Below, in pieces: positions 54,049 to 64,000 of a stretch of DNA of 64,000 nucleotides. The translations under genes and the position numbers were made by a program. Position 1 is the first letter of the stretch. Each line of letters begins with the position of its first letter. The notes beneath the pieces are model-generated. The model had not been told where the DNA came from. It was given only the letters and a program-made list of their open reading frames with translations, and did not search any database. This DNA is from Stenotrophomonas sp. MYb238 (lineage in GTDB: Bacteria > Pseudomonadota > Gammaproteobacteria > Xanthomonadales > Xanthomonadaceae), in contig NZ_WIDL01000003.1 of NCBI RefSeq assembly GCF_009496535.1, forward strand, positions 62,001 to 126,000, read 5' to 3'.

Positions 54049-54102
54049 TCCGCACACTCCCGCCGCGCGCGCCGCGCCGGCCCGCAACAGGTAGACCCGA
54101 CC

Positions 54103-55272
54103 ATGGCATCCAAGCCACCCAAGACCGCCGCTAAGGCGAAGCCGGCACCGGCGAAGAAAGCCGCCGCCAAGCAGACCGCCATCACCGTGGCCAAGCCGGT
54201 GCTGGCCGACGTGCGCGCCAAGATCGACCAGATCGACCGCAGCATCCAGGCCCTGATCGCCGAGCGCGCGCAGTTCGCCCACCAGGTCGGCAAGGCCAAG
54301 GGCAAGCTCGCTGCCGCCGTCGACTACTACCGGCCCGAGCGCGAGGCGCAGGTGCTGCGCATGGTGGTCGACCGCAACGAGGGCCCGCTCTCGGACGAAG
54401 TGCTGGTGCACGTGTTCCGCGAGATCATGTCGGCCTGCCTGGCGCAGCAGGAGCCGCTGAAGATCGGCTACCTCGGTCCGGAAGGCACCTTCAGCCAGCA
54501 GGCCGTGCTCAAGCATTTCGGTCGCTCGGCGCTCGGGCTGCCGCTGGCCAGCATCGAGGAAGTGTTCCAGGAAGTGGAAGCGGGCAACGCCGATTTCGGC
54601 GTGGTGCCGGTGGAGAACTCGGGGCAGGGCACCATCCAGATCACCCTGGACATGTTCCTGACCTCCAACCTCAAGATCTGCGGCGAAGTGGAACTGCGCG
54701 TGCAGCAGTTCCTGATGTCGCGCAGCGGCCGGCTGGAGGACATCGAGCGCGTCTACGCGCACCCGCAGTCGTTCATGCAGACCTCGGCGTGGCTGCGCGC
54801 CAACCTGCCCAGGGCCGAGAAGGTGCCGGTGTCGAGCAATGCCGAGGGCGCGCGCCGCGCGCGCAACGCCGACGACGCGGCGGCGATCGGCGGCGAGAGC
54901 GCCGGCCATGTCTACGGCCTGAAGAAGGTGGTGACCAAGCCGATCCAGAACGATGCGGACAACACCACGCGCTTTTTGGTGATCGGCCGCCAGTTCTTCC
55001 CCTCCTCGGGCCACGACCGCACCTCGGTGCTGGTGTTCATCCACGACAAGCCCGGCGCGCTGTTCGACGTGCTCAGCCCGTTCGCGCGCCATGGCATCAG
55101 CATGAACCGCATCGAGTCGCGGCCCTCGCACCAGGCCAAGTGGGAATATGGTTTCTTCATCGACCTGGCCGGGCACATCGAGGACGCATCGATGCAGGCG
55201 GCGCTGGCCGAGCTCAAGGCGCATTCGGCCGAGATCAAGGTGCTGGGTTCCTACCCGGTCGCCGTGCCGTGA
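54103..55272 (+). CDS. pheA: chorismate mutase / prephenate dehydratase
   Basis: Bifunctional enzyme toward phenylalanine. Residues about 35-120 form the mutase (RAKIDQIDRSIQALIAERAQFAHQVG), followed by the dehydratase (IGYLGPEGTFSQQAVLKHFG; VPVENSGQGTIQITLDMFL) and a C-terminal ACT domain with the ESRPS regulatory motif (MNRIESRPSHQAKWEYGFFIDL). A Lys/Ala/Pro-rich N-terminal extension of about 30 residues precedes the mutase. It is followed by a dispersed repeat, then aroA. Confidence 0.96.
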   Translation: MASKPPKTAAKAKPAPAKKAAAKQTAITVAKPVLADVRAKIDQIDRSIQALIAERAQFAHQVGKAKGKLAAAVDYYRPEREAQVLRMVVDRNEGPLSDEVLVHVFREIMSACLAQQEPLKIGYLGPEGTFSQQAVLKHFGRSALGLPLASIEEVFQEVEAGNADFGVVPVENSGQGTIQITLDMFLTSNLKICGEVELRVQQFLMSRSGRLEDIERVYAHPQSFMQTSAWLRANLPRAEKVPVSSNAEGARRARNADDAAAIGGESAGHVYGLKKVVTKPIQNDADNTTRFLVIGRQFFPSSGHDRTSVLVFIHDKPGALFDVLSPFARHGISMNRIESRPSHQAKWEYGFFIDLAGHIEDASMQAALAELKAHSAEIKVLGSYPVAVP

Positions 55273-55279
55273 TCTGAAC

Positions 55280-55480
55280 GCCCCTCTCCCCCGGGAGAGG
55301 GGTTGAGGGCAGGGGCGAAGCCTCCTCGCAGCCCTTGATCCTCGAGGCTTCACCCGTAACCCCATCCGCCCTTTGGGCACCTGCATGCGGCACATCCCTG
55401 TGCCGTACCCTCCGGGCGGCGTCGCCGTGCAGTCCGGCATCCCTGCCGGACTGTCTCCCCGCCGGGAGGGAGAAGGAACA
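55280..55480 (-). repeat. dispersed intergenic repeat, short copy between pheA and aroA
   Basis: Reading the minus strand gives the same order of blocks as 14641-14900 (GGCAGGGATGCCGG, GGCACAGGGATGTGCCG, GAAGCCTCG, AACCCCTCTCCC with its GAGAGGGG partner), without the internal extra segment. It is thus an inverted copy 40 kb away. It lies inside the serC-pheA-aroA unit; the CCTCTCCC/GGGAGAGG hairpin starts directly after pheA and may act as terminator or attenuator. Confidence 0.75.
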
Positions 55481-55503
55481 ATGGACAACCAGAGAGATCG
55501 CGC

Positions 55504-56814
55504 ATGACTTCCCAGCCCCACTGGATCGCAAGCAAAGGCCGGCCCCTGCAGGGCACGCTCGACATCCCCGGCGACAAGTCGGTCTCGCACCGGGCGGTGA
55601 TGTTCGCCGCGCTGGCCGATGGCGTATCGCGCATCGATGGTTTCCTCGAGGGCGAGGACACCCGCGCCACCGCCGCGATCTTCGCGCGCATGGGCGTGCG
55701 TTTCGAGACGCCGTCGCCGTCGCGGCGCGTCGTGCATGGCGTCGGCGTCGACGGGCTGAAGGCGCCGGACGGCGAACTGGACTGCGGCAACGCCGGCACC
55801 GGCATGCGCCTGCTCGCCGGCCTGCTGGCCGCGCAGCCGTTCGACAGCGTGCTGGTGGGCGACGAATCGCTGTCCAAGCGGCCGATGCGCCGCGTCACCG
55901 GCCCGCTGGCGCGGATGGGCGCGCGCATCGACACGCAGGACGACGGCACGCCGCCGCTGCGCATCCACGGCGGCCAGCCGCTGCACGGCATCGACTACGA
56001 ACTGCCGGTGGCCAGCGCGCAGGTGAAGTCGGCGGTGCTGCTGGCCGGACTGTACGCACAGGGCGAGACCTCGGTGGCCGAGCCGCACCCGACCCGCGAC
56101 TACACCGAGCGCATGCTGCGCGCCTTCGGCGTGGAGATCGATTTCGAACCGGGCCGGGCGCGCCTGCGCGGCGGCCAGCGGCTGCGCGCCACCGACATCG
56201 CGGTGCCGGCGGATTTTTCCTCCGCGGCGTTCTTCATCGTTGCCGCCAGCGTCATTCCCGGCTCGCACGTGCGCCTGCGCTCGGTGGGCCTGAACCCGCG
56301 CCGCACCGGCCTGCTGGCCGCGCTGCGGCTGATGGGCGCGGACATCGCCGAAGAGAACCATGCCGAGCACGGCGGCGAGCCGGTGGCCGACCTGGTGGTG
56401 CGGCATGCGCCGCTCAAGGGCGCGGAGATTCCGGTGGAGGTGGTGCCGGACATGATCGACGAGTTCCCCGCGCTGTTCGTTGCCGCCGCCGCGGCCGAAG
56501 GCCCGACGGTGGTGCGCGGCGCGGCCGAGCTGCGGGTGAAGGAATCCGACCGCCTGGCGGCCATGGCCACCGGCCTGCGCACGCTGGGCCTGCGCGTCGA
56601 TGAGACCGACGACGGCGCCACCATCCATCCCGGCACGCTCGGCAGTGGCACCATCGAAAGCCATGGCGACCACCGCATCGCGATGGCCTTTTCCATCGCC
56701 GGCCAGTTGAGCGAGGGGCAGGTGCGGATCAACGATGTCGCCAACGTGGCGACGTCCTTCCCCGGCTTCGACCGCCTGGCGCGCGAGGCCGGTTTTGCCT
56801 TGACGGTCGCCTGA
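55504..56814 (+). CDS. aroA: 3-phosphoshikimate 1-carboxyvinyltransferase (EPSP synthase)
   Basis: Sixth step of the shikimate pathway. The 436 residues show GDKSVSHRAVMFAALADG, LDCGNAGTGMRLLAGLLAAQPF (PEP region; Gly96-type motif), a RRVTGPLARMGARI middle and VKESDRLAAMATGLRTLG, plus GDHRIAMAFSIAG near the C-terminus. It ends the serC-pheA-aroA set; a bidirectional terminator follows. The intergenic repeat separates it from pheA, so it may have a separate promoter. Confidence 0.96.
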   Translation: MTSQPHWIASKGRPLQGTLDIPGDKSVSHRAVMFAALADGVSRIDGFLEGEDTRATAAIFARMGVRFETPSPSRRVVHGVGVDGLKAPDGELDCGNAGTGMRLLAGLLAAQPFDSVLVGDESLSKRPMRRVTGPLARMGARIDTQDDGTPPLRIHGGQPLHGIDYELPVASAQVKSAVLLAGLYAQGETSVAEPHPTRDYTERMLRAFGVEIDFEPGRARLRGGQRLRATDIAVPADFSSAAFFIVAASVIPGSHVRLRSVGLNPRRTGLLAALRLMGADIAEENHAEHGGEPVADLVVRHAPLKGAEIPVEVVPDMIDEFPALFVAAAAAEGPTVVRGAAELRVKESDRLAAMATGLRTLGLRVDETDDGATIHPGTLGSGTIESHGDHRIAMAFSIAGQLSEGQVRINDVANVATSFPGFDRLAREAGFALTVA

Positions 56815-56831
56815 CCGCCGGCGGGAGATGC

Positions 56832-56870
56832 GCGAACGGGCCGGAAGCATGCCGCTTCCGGCCCGTTCGC
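56832..56870. terminator. bidirectional terminator between aroA and TonB-like gene
   Basis: GCGAACGGGCCGGAAGC and GCTTCCGGCCCGTTCGC form a 17-bp perfect stem with a 5-base loop between convergent genes. Confidence 0.85.
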
Positions 56871-56879
56871 ATTCCGCGG

Positions 56880-57428
56880 TCAGCGCTCGGCGTGGAAATC
56901 CACCGGGACGCGGACCACGCTGGCGACCTCGCGGCCGTTGCGGATGGCCGGTTCGAAGGTCCAGCCGCGCACCGCGTTCAGCACCGCGCGGTCCAGGTCG
57001 CGGCTGCGCGTGCCGCTGCGCGACACGATGCTGGCGTCGGTGACCTTGCCCTGCGCATCGATCTGCAGGTTGGCCACGACGCTGCCCTCGACGCCGGCAC
57101 GCAGTGCGGCCGGCGGGTAGGCGGGCGAGGCGTTGCCCGCCAGCGGGCGCGCCTGGCGATCACGCACCAGCGGTGCCGGCTTGCGCTGGTCCTGCGTGGC
57201 GGTCGGTGCGCGTGTGACGGCCGGTGCGTCGGTCGCCGGGGCCACGACGACCGGTGCGGTTTCGTTGCCGAACGGTGCGGCGGGGACCGGCTCGCTCTGT
57301 CGCCGCACCAGCGTCAGTACGCCGATCAGGATCGCCAGCACCAGCGCGGCCCATAGCCAGGGCGAGGTGGCGTGGCGCGGTTGTCCGTCAGGGGCGGGAT
57401 GCAGTTCGTGGGCATGGGTGGCACTCAT
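56880..57428 (-). CDS. energy transducer TonB-like protein, copy 1
   Basis: A 182-residue TonB-type protein: one N-terminal helix (about 24-42), a proline/alanine-rich stretch, and a C-terminal TonB domain (PAYPPAALRAGVEGSVVANLQIDAQGKVTDASIVSRSGTRSRDLDRAVLNAVRGWTFEPAIRNG). TonB transmits energy to outer membrane receptors. No exbB or exbD is adjacent. It is similar to the protein that follows at 57559; the two are likely paralogues. Confidence 0.87.
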   Translation of the reverse strand: MSATHAHELHPAPDGQPRHATSPWLWAALVLAILIGVLTLVRRQSEPVPAAPFGNETAPVVVAPATDAPAVTRAPTATQDQRKPAPLVRDRQARPLAGNASPAYPPAALRAGVEGSVVANLQIDAQGKVTDASIVSRSGTRSRDLDRAVLNAVRGWTFEPAIRNGREVASVVRVPVDFHAER

Positions 57429-57558
57429 CGTCAGGCTCCTTATGCGTCCAGTGACGCCTGGAGTCTGGCCCGATGCGCGGCCGTGGTGGTCAGCGTGGCG
57501 TAAAGACGCGGCCCGCGGGTGCGCCGGAGTTCAGGGTGCGGCGCAGGCGGCGTTCAGA

Positions 57559-59618
<2,060 letters not shown>

Positions 59619-59644
59619 GGCCGGCCGCTGCCGTTGTCCGCGCG

Positions 59645-59670
59645 AAGGCCCGCAGCGATGCGGGCCTTTT
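59645..59670 (+). terminator. Rho-independent terminator of serS
   Basis: AAGGCCCGCA-GCGA-TGCGGGCCTT hairpin followed by TT, 27 bases after the stop. Confidence 0.8.
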
Positions 59671-59687
59671 GCTCTGCGCCTCGCCGG

Positions 59688-59755
59688 GTAGGAGCGACTT
59701 CAGTCGCGATGGGGCTGTGCCGGTAAAGCCCCGTCGCGACTGAAGTCGCTCCTAC
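59688..59755. repeat. REP-like palindrome, sister of the kynU element
   Basis: Two arms of 29 bases (59688-59716 and 59727-59755) are reverse complements with one G-U type mismatch. The arm begins GTAGGAGCGACTTCAGTCGC; compared with 7126-7209 the inner hairpin GCGGCT-AGCCGC becomes GCGACT-AGTCGC, so both sides changed together. Lies behind the serS terminator. Confidence 0.9.
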
Positions 59756-59854
59756 AGACATGGGGCTGGATACAAGACTGTTTGCGGCCTGATTTGTAAA
59801 ATCAGGACAAAGGTGGTTGAATTCGTGGATTCGTTCCAGTTGTGGGATCAATCC

Positions 59855-60847
59855 ATGCAGGACCTCAACGACCTCTACTACTTCGCGATGGTGGTGGATC
59901 ATGGCGGCTTCGCGGCCGCCGAGCGTGCGCTGGGCATCCCCAAGTCGCGCCTGAGCCGGCGCATCAGCCAGCTGGAGACCGATCTGGGCGTGCGCCTGCT
60001 GCAGCGCTCGACCCGCCGCTTCGCGGTGACCGACGTGGGCATGAGCGTGCATCGCCACGCGCAGACCATGCTGGCCGAGGCGCAGGCCGCACGCGAGGTG
60101 GTGGACCGCCTCAGCGCCGAGCCGCGCGGGCTGGTGCGCGCCAGCGTGCCGGTGTCGCTGGCGCAGATGCAGTTGCCCAAGCTGCTGCCGAAATTCCTGG
60201 AGCAGTACCCGAAGGTGCGCCTGCAGCTGAACATCAGCAACCGCCGCGTGGACATCATCAACGAAGGCTACGACGTGGCCCTGCGCGTGCGTTCGCGGCT
60301 GGACGACGACGGCAGCCTGGTGATGCGCAGCTTCGGCCAGGTGCAGGAACTGCTGGTGGCCAGCCCCAGGTACCTGGACCGCGCCGGCCGGCCGAAGACG
60401 CCCGAAGACCTGGCCAGCCACGTCACCCTGAGCATCAGCGAGGACGAGGCGCGGCAGCGCTGGGAACTGCACGGCCCGGGCGGCGTGGTCAGCCGCGTGG
60501 ACCTGCAGCCGCGCGTGGCCGGTTTCGATTTCCCGCTGCTGCAGAGCATGGTCAAGGACGGGTTCGGCATCACCATGCTGCCGGAAACGGTCTGCGCCGA
60601 AGCGGTGCGCAACGGCGAACTGGAAGTGGTGCTGCCGGACTGGTCGCTGCCGCAGGGCATCTGCCATGCGGTGTTCGCCTCGCGCCGCGGGCTGCTGCCG
60701 GCGGTGCGGGTGTTCATCGATTTCCTCGCCGAGCACCTGCCGCCGCAGCTGGAGGCCTCGCGCCTGGACTGCGGCGGCGCCTGCGAGCGCGCCAAGGAAA
60801 AGATCCGCGCCTCGACCATGGGTGCGCTGGCGATCGAGGCCGGTTGA
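59855..60847 (+). CDS. LysR family transcriptional regulator
   Basis: A 330-residue regulator with the winged helix-turn-helix at residues 2-60 (DLYYFAMVVDHGGFAAAERALGIPKSRLSRRISQLE) and a co-inducer domain (about 90-300). Target and ligand unknown; no divergent partner gene. The ATG at 59855 fits the family start; an upstream open frame adds 14 residues. Its TGA stop is inside TTGAGC, a possible -35 box of tRNA-Ser. Confidence 0.92.
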   Translation: MQDLNDLYYFAMVVDHGGFAAAERALGIPKSRLSRRISQLETDLGVRLLQRSTRRFAVTDVGMSVHRHAQTMLAEAQAAREVVDRLSAEPRGLVRASVPVSLAQMQLPKLLPKFLEQYPKVRLQLNISNRRVDIINEGYDVALRVRSRLDDDGSLVMRSFGQVQELLVASPRYLDRAGRPKTPEDLASHVTLSISEDEARQRWELHGPGGVVSRVDLQPRVAGFDFPLLQSMVKDGFGITMLPETVCAEAVRNGELEVVLPDWSLPQGICHAVFASRRGLLPAVRVFIDFLAEHLPPQLEASRLDCGGACERAKEKIRASTMGALAIEAG

Positions 60848-60874
60848 GCAGAATCGATGGCGGCGTGCGAGAAT
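60844..60874 (+). promoter_or_regulatory. probable promoter of tRNA-Ser
   Basis: TTGAGC (60844-60849) and GAGAAT (60869-60874) with TGC in front (extended -10) are 19 bases apart. It overlaps the LysR stop codon, similar to the tRNA-Arg arrangement. Spacing is not ideal. Confidence 0.45.
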
Positions 60875-60916
60875 GCGCGCCCCCGGCCGGTGCCCAGGCA
60901 TCGGCGCGACAGTCAC

Positions 60917-61006
60917 GGGCAGATGGCCGAGCGGTTTAAGGCACCGGTCTTGAAAACCGGCGAAGGGTCAAACCTTCCGTGGGTTCGAATCCCACTCTGC
61001 CCGCCA
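60917..61006 (+). tRNA. tRNA-Ser (anticodon TGA)
   Basis: A 90-base class II tRNA with encoded CCA. Acceptor GGGCAGA/TCTGCCC, D-arm TGGCCGAGCGGTTTAAGGCA, anticodon loop CTTGAAA giving TGA, long variable arm CGAAGGGTCAAACCTTCCG and T-arm TGGGTTCGAATCCCA. No terminator is seen behind it, so transcription may run into the GNAT-tadA-orn genes. Confidence 0.97.
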
Positions 61007-61069
61007 TCCCGACGGCCCGGGCGCATGCCGCGCCGGGCGCGTTCCCGGGACTCTTCCGGACTTTCGACC

Positions 61070-61534
61070 ATGCCGACACTGCGTCCATCGCGCCCGCAAG
61101 ACGGCGCCCGCGTCATCGACATCTGGCGCCGCGCCGTCGATGCCACCCATCACTTCCTCGCCGCCGCCGACCGCCAGGCCATCGAAGCCGAGGTCCGCGC
61201 GTTCCTGCCCCAGGCGCCGTTGCTGCTGGCAGTGGACGTAGACGACCTGCCGCTGGCCTTCATGCTGGTCGTGGACGGCCACATGGAAGCGCTGTTCGTC
61301 GATCCGGCGCATCACGGCCGCGGGTTGGGATGCCGGCTGGTGGCGCAGGCGCTGGGCGAGCATCCGCAGCTGGGCACCGACGTCAACGCGCAGAACCCGC
61401 AGGCGATGGCGTTCTACGCGCGGCTGGGCTTCGTCGAGACCGGGCGTTCGCCGCTCGACGGCCAGGGGCGGCCGTATCCGCTGGTGCACCTGCGCCATGC
61501 CGGCGTGCCCTGCGTATCGGAAGACGCACGATGA
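61070..61534 (+). CDS. GNAT family N-acetyltransferase
   Basis: A 154-residue acetyltransferase: [28 protein letters not shown] at the start, [22 protein letters not shown] as acetyl-CoA loop and [23 protein letters not shown] as the C-terminal GNAT pattern. Such proteins with VDATHHFL resemble the PhnO/YjaB type. Substrate unknown. The stop overlaps the tadA start (ATGA at 61531-61534), so it is the first gene of the tadA set. Confidence 0.87.
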   Translation: MPTLRPSRPQDGARVIDIWRRAVDATHHFLAAADRQAIEAEVRAFLPQAPLLLAVDVDDLPLAFMLVVDGHMEALFVDPAHHGRGLGCRLVAQALGEHPQLGTDVNAQNPQAMAFYARLGFVETGRSPLDGQGRPYPLVHLRHAGVPCVSEDAR

Positions 61535-62043
61535 ACGCACCCGCCGCCGGGCACGATCCGGAAACCGACGCGCGCTGGATGCGCCACGCATTGGCGCTGG
61601 CCGAGCGCGCGCAGCGCGAGTTCGACGAGATCCCGGTGGGCGCGGTGCTGGTCGGGGCCGACGGGCAGCTGCTGGGCGAGGGCTGGAACCTCAACATCGC
61701 CCGCCACGATCCCAGCGCGCACGCCGAGATCGTGGCGATGCGCGAGGCCGGCGCCCGGCTCGGCAACCACCGCCTGGTCGGCTGCACGCTGTACGTGACG
61801 CTGGAACCGTGCGCGATGTGCGCGATGGCGCTGGTGCACGCGCGGGTGGCGCGCGTGGTGTACGCCGCCACCGACCCGAAGACCGGCGCCTGCGGCAGCG
61901 TGTTCGACCTGCTGGGCGATGCGCGCCACAACCACCGCGTCGAGGTCGCCGGCGGCGTGCTCGCGCGCGAAGCGGGCCTGCGCCTGACCAACTATTTCCG
62001 CGCCAAGCGCGGCCGGCCGCTGCTGCCCGAGGACGGCGGCTGA
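61531..62043 (+). CDS. tadA: tRNA-specific adenosine deaminase
   Basis: Converts A34 to inosine in tRNA-Arg(ACG), so that one tRNA reads CGU, CGC and CGA. Zinc ligands and catalytic residue are visible: His64-Ala-Glu66 ([10 protein letters not shown]) and Cys94, Cys97 in PCAMC. The 170 residues are normal. It is coupled to the GNAT gene by ATGA; its substrate tRNA gene is at 28879-28955 in this window. Confidence 0.94.
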   Translation: MNAPAAGHDPETDARWMRHALALAERAQREFDEIPVGAVLVGADGQLLGEGWNLNIARHDPSAHAEIVAMREAGARLGNHRLVGCTLYVTLEPCAMCAMALVHARVARVVYAATDPKTGACGSVFDLLGDARHNHRVEVAGGVLAREAGLRLTNYFRAKRGRPLLPEDGG

Positions 62044-62132
62044 CGCTTCGGGAGACCACGCGGCGCGGCGTATCATGGGCGCCCGATCCGGGCCGGCGCC
62101 GCTGCCGCCGGTCCCCCTGCACGAGGCGCTAC

Positions 62133-62717
62133 ATGACGGACAACAGCACAGACAACGACCGGTTGATCTGGATCGATCTGGAAATGACCGGGCTGGACAC
62201 GGACAACGATTCGATCATCGAGATCGCCACCGTGGTCACCGATGCCCAGCTCAACGTGCTGGCCGAAGGACCGGAATTGGCCATCGCCCATCCGCTGGAG
62301 ACGCTGGAGGCGATGGACGAGTGGAACCGCAACCAGCACCGGCGTTCGGGCCTGTGGCAGCGCGTGGTCGAGAGCGAGGTCGCGATGGGCCAGGCCGAGG
62401 CGCGCACCATCGCCTTCCTGCAGGACTGGATCAAGGCCGGCGCTTCGCCGATGTGCGGCAACTCCATCTGCCAGGACCGCCGTTTCCTGCACCGGCAGAT
62501 GCCGCGCCTGGAGCGCTATTTCCACTACCGCAACCTGGACGTGTCCACGGTCAAGGAACTGGCCCGGCGCTGGGCGCCGGCGATCGCCGCCGGCGTGGGC
62601 AAGAATTCCAGCCACACCGCGCTGAGCGACGTGCACGACTCGATCGCCGAACTGCGCCACTACCGCCGGTACATGGGCGCGCTGGCCGGGCTGCCGGGTG
62701 TGCCCGAACCGGCCTGA
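62133..62717 (+). CDS. orn: oligoribonuclease
   Basis: DEDDh 3'-5' exoribonuclease degrading short RNA, including pGpG from c-di-GMP. The 194 residues have Asp15 and Glu17 in [21 protein letters not shown] (third Asp) and [19 protein letters not shown] (His and last Asp). Start ATG at 62133 is 89 bases after tadA; EcsC-like gene follows after 5 bases. Confidence 0.96.
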   Translation: MTDNSTDNDRLIWIDLEMTGLDTDNDSIIEIATVVTDAQLNVLAEGPELAIAHPLETLEAMDEWNRNQHRRSGLWQRVVESEVAMGQAEARTIAFLQDWIKAGASPMCGNSICQDRRFLHRQMPRLERYFHYRNLDVSTVKELARRWAPAIAAGVGKNSSHTALSDVHDSIAELRHYRRYMGALAGLPGVPEPA

Positions 62718-62722
62718 GCGCG

Positions 62723-63577
62723 ATGGGCGAACTGGTGTCGACGCTGGCCGACAGCCCGCAGGACATGGCCGACCTGCGGCGTGCGGTGGCGCTGCTGGAA
62801 GCGCCCACGCTCAGCGCGCGCATGGCCAACCTGGTCGGTTCGCCGCTGGAGTTCGCGGTGCGCCGGCTGCCTGCGGGTGTATCGAAACGCATCCAGGGCG
62901 CGACCGAGGCCGCGCTGCACAAGGCCGCGCAGGCCGCGTTGTGGAGCATGGACAAAAAGCAGCCCGGCAAGCCGGCCTCGCCGCGGCTGCACAAGCTGGC
63001 GGCCGCCGCCTCGGGCGCGCTGGGCGGCGCCGGCGGCCTGCCCGCGCTGGTGGTGGAGCTGCCGCTGTCCACCACCATCATCATGCGCGCGGTGGCCGAC
63101 ATCGCGCGCAGCGAAGGCTTCGACCTGGACGACTTCGCCACCCGCCAGGCCTGCCTGGAAGTGTTCGCGCTGGGCGGCAACTCGGGCGGCGACGACGCCA
63201 GCGAGACCGGCTACTACCTGGCGCGCGGCTTCACCACCGAGCTGATGCGGCACCTGTCGGCGGAACTGGCCGGCACCACGCTCAGCGGCAGCCACGGCCT
63301 GCTGCTTGGGTTGGGGCCGAAGGAAGCCGGCAAGTGGCTGGCGCGGATCGTGGAGAAGGTCGCCGCGCGCTTCGGCGTGGTGGTGTCGGAGAAGTTCGCC
63401 GCGCAGGCGGTGCCGGTGATCGGCGCGGTGGCCGGCGCCACCTTGAACACCCTGTTCACCGGCTACTACCAGGACATGGCGCGCGGGCATTTCATCGTCC
63501 GGCGCCTGGAGCTCAAGCATGGTTTCGAGACCGTGCGCCTGGCCTACGGCGCGATCAGCGGGCGCATGACCGCCTGA
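62723..63577 (+). CDS. EcsC family protein
   Basis: A 284-residue protein of the EcsC family: LHKAAQAALWSMD in the first third, GGAGGLPALVVELPLSTTIIMRAVADIARSEGFDLDD (about residues 100-140), a central LEVFALGGN and a C-terminal VPVIGAVAGATLNTLFTGYYQDMARGHFIVRRLE. In Bacillus, EcsC accompanies an ABC transporter; role here unknown. It may associate with membranes. It starts 5 bases after orn. Confidence 0.87.
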   Translation: MGELVSTLADSPQDMADLRRAVALLEAPTLSARMANLVGSPLEFAVRRLPAGVSKRIQGATEAALHKAAQAALWSMDKKQPGKPASPRLHKLAAAASGALGGAGGLPALVVELPLSTTIIMRAVADIARSEGFDLDDFATRQACLEVFALGGNSGGDDASETGYYLARGFTTELMRHLSAELAGTTLSGSHGLLLGLGPKEAGKWLARIVEKVAARFGVVVSEKFAAQAVPVIGAVAGATLNTLFTGYYQDMARGHFIVRRLELKHGFETVRLAYGAISGRMTA

Positions 63578-63626
63578 CCCCGCGCAGGGTGGTAGCGTGG
63601 CGGGCCGCAACATGGAGCGCCCTGCG

Positions 63627-64000
63627 ATGAGCATTTTCGACCTGCGCGTTGAAACCGAGCGGCTACTGCTGCGGCCGGCGTCGGCGGAGGATTTCGACGC
63701 GTTCGCCGAGTTCTGCGCCGACCCGGTGGCGATGGCGCACCTGGGCGGCGTGCAGGCGCCGTCGGTGGCCTGGCGCGGCCTGGCCACGTTGACCGGCAGC
63801 TGGCAGCTGCTGGGGTACTCGATGTTCTCGGTGATCGAGAAGGACAGCGGGCGCTGGGTGGGCCGGGTCGGGCCGTGGCAGCCCCATGGCTGGCCGGGAC
63901 CGGAAGTGGGCTGGAGCATCGTGCCGTCCTGCTGGGGACGTGGCTATGCGCCCGAGGCCGCGCGCGCGGCCATCGACTGGGCGTTCGACGCGCTGGGCTG
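63627..64000 (+). CDS. GNAT family acetyltransferase, RimJ/RimL-like (cut by window end)
   Basis: The frame from ATG 63627 is open to the end of the window (at least 124 residues). It starts MSIFDLRVETERLLLRPASAED, followed by SVIEKDSGRWVGRVGPWQPHGWPGPEVGWSIVPSCWGRGYAPEAARAAIDWAF, the RimJ/RimL-type GNAT pattern with acetyl-CoA loop CWGRGYA. Substrate unknown. GGAG stands about nine bases upstream; an in-frame ATG at 63612 is also possible. Confidence 0.82.
   Translation, partial: MSIFDLRVETERLLLRPASAEDFDAFAEFCADPVAMAHLGGVQAPSVAWRGLATLTGSWQLLGYSMFSVIEKDSGRWVGRVGPWQPHGWPGPEVGWSIVPSCWGRGYAPEAARAAIDWAFDALG

Noticed and set aside
51877-56850. A minus-strand open frame of about 1650 codons opposite serC-pheA-aroA
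   Set aside because: Runs over three well-supported genes, no start context or domain; antisense artefact.

Overview
The window is a 64 kb stretch of high-GC chromosome from a gammaproteobacterium, almost certainly a member of the Xanthomonadaceae (Pseudoxanthomonas / Luteimonas / Lysobacter / Stenotrophomonas-like; the genus cannot be fixed from sequence reading alone). The reasons are the gene order smc-zipA-ligA with an oversized LigA, the kynurenine-to-NAD genes (kmo, kynU, 3-hydroxyanthranilate dioxygenase), dapA next to a shortened BamC, the abundance of TonB-type proteins, and the dense intergenic palindromes. I see no prophage, insertion sequence, plasmid gene or CRISPR array; the region is mostly conserved core genome with a few accessory islands.

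Layout. 0-11.3 kb, minus strand: a YkgJ-type cysteine-cluster protein, an apparently gene-free stretch, DUF2939 and SRPBCC proteins, a DUF2461 protein, sbcB, then kmo, kynU and the 3-hydroxyanthranilate dioxygenase (tryptophan/kynurenine to quinolinate), carbonic anhydrase, a PaiB-like flavin protein, two small unknowns and asnS. 11.4-28.5 kb: iscA-like gene (+), an MFS exporter (-), the rpsF-rpsR-rplI ribosomal operon, smc-zipA-ligA (chromosome structure, septum, DNA ligation), a GNAT enzyme, epmA, a DUF3011 secreted protein, mtnA and gyrA. 28.8-34.8 kb, minus: tRNA-Arg, an alpha/beta hydrolase overlapping thiD, a YoaK-type membrane protein, a lipoprotein, a frameshifted zinc-ribbon gene, PhoH-type ATPase, bcp and gcvR. 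35-43 kb: dapA-bamC, fdxA (-), tRNA-Glu (-), pcnB-folK-panB-panC, panD-pgi. 43.2-50.8 kb: an accessory island of an AraC regulator divergent from a beta-helix lipoprotein, a di-heme cytochrome c lipoprotein, a TonB-dependent receptor and an aldehyde dehydrogenase. 51-52.8 kb: two polyhydroxyalkanoate-associated proteins and an FHA-domain membrane protein. 53-56.8 kb: serC-pheA-aroA (serine and aromatic amino-acid synthesis). 56.9-64 kb: two TonB-like proteins (-), serS, a LysR regulator, tRNA-Ser, and GNAT-tadA-orn-ecsC-like-GNAT (the last cut by the window end).

How the genes fit together. Much of the window serves cofactors and precursors: kynurenine genes feed quinolinate for NAD; panB/panC/panD give pantothenate; folK folate; thiD thiamine; dapA lysine and cell wall; serC-pheA-aroA serine and aromatics. 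Another part maintains the genome and RNA: smc, ligA, gyrA, sbcB, pcnB, orn, tadA, three tRNAs and two aminoacyl-tRNA synthetases.

The best candidate for an undescribed system is the 43.2-50.8 kb locus. Its beta-helix and di-heme lipoproteins resemble a two-gene pair known only as a conserved pair of unknown function; here it is coupled to a TonB receptor, an aldehyde dehydrogenase and its own regulator, suggesting uptake and periplasmic oxidation of an unidentified (perhaps hydrophobic or aromatic) compound. The other distinctive layer is intergenic: a tandem 119-bp repeat that forms a chain of ATGA-coupled mini-ORFs before epmA, a 71-bp repeat placed behind terminators, a 200-260-bp dispersed repeat, and long REP-like palindromes with paired base changes.
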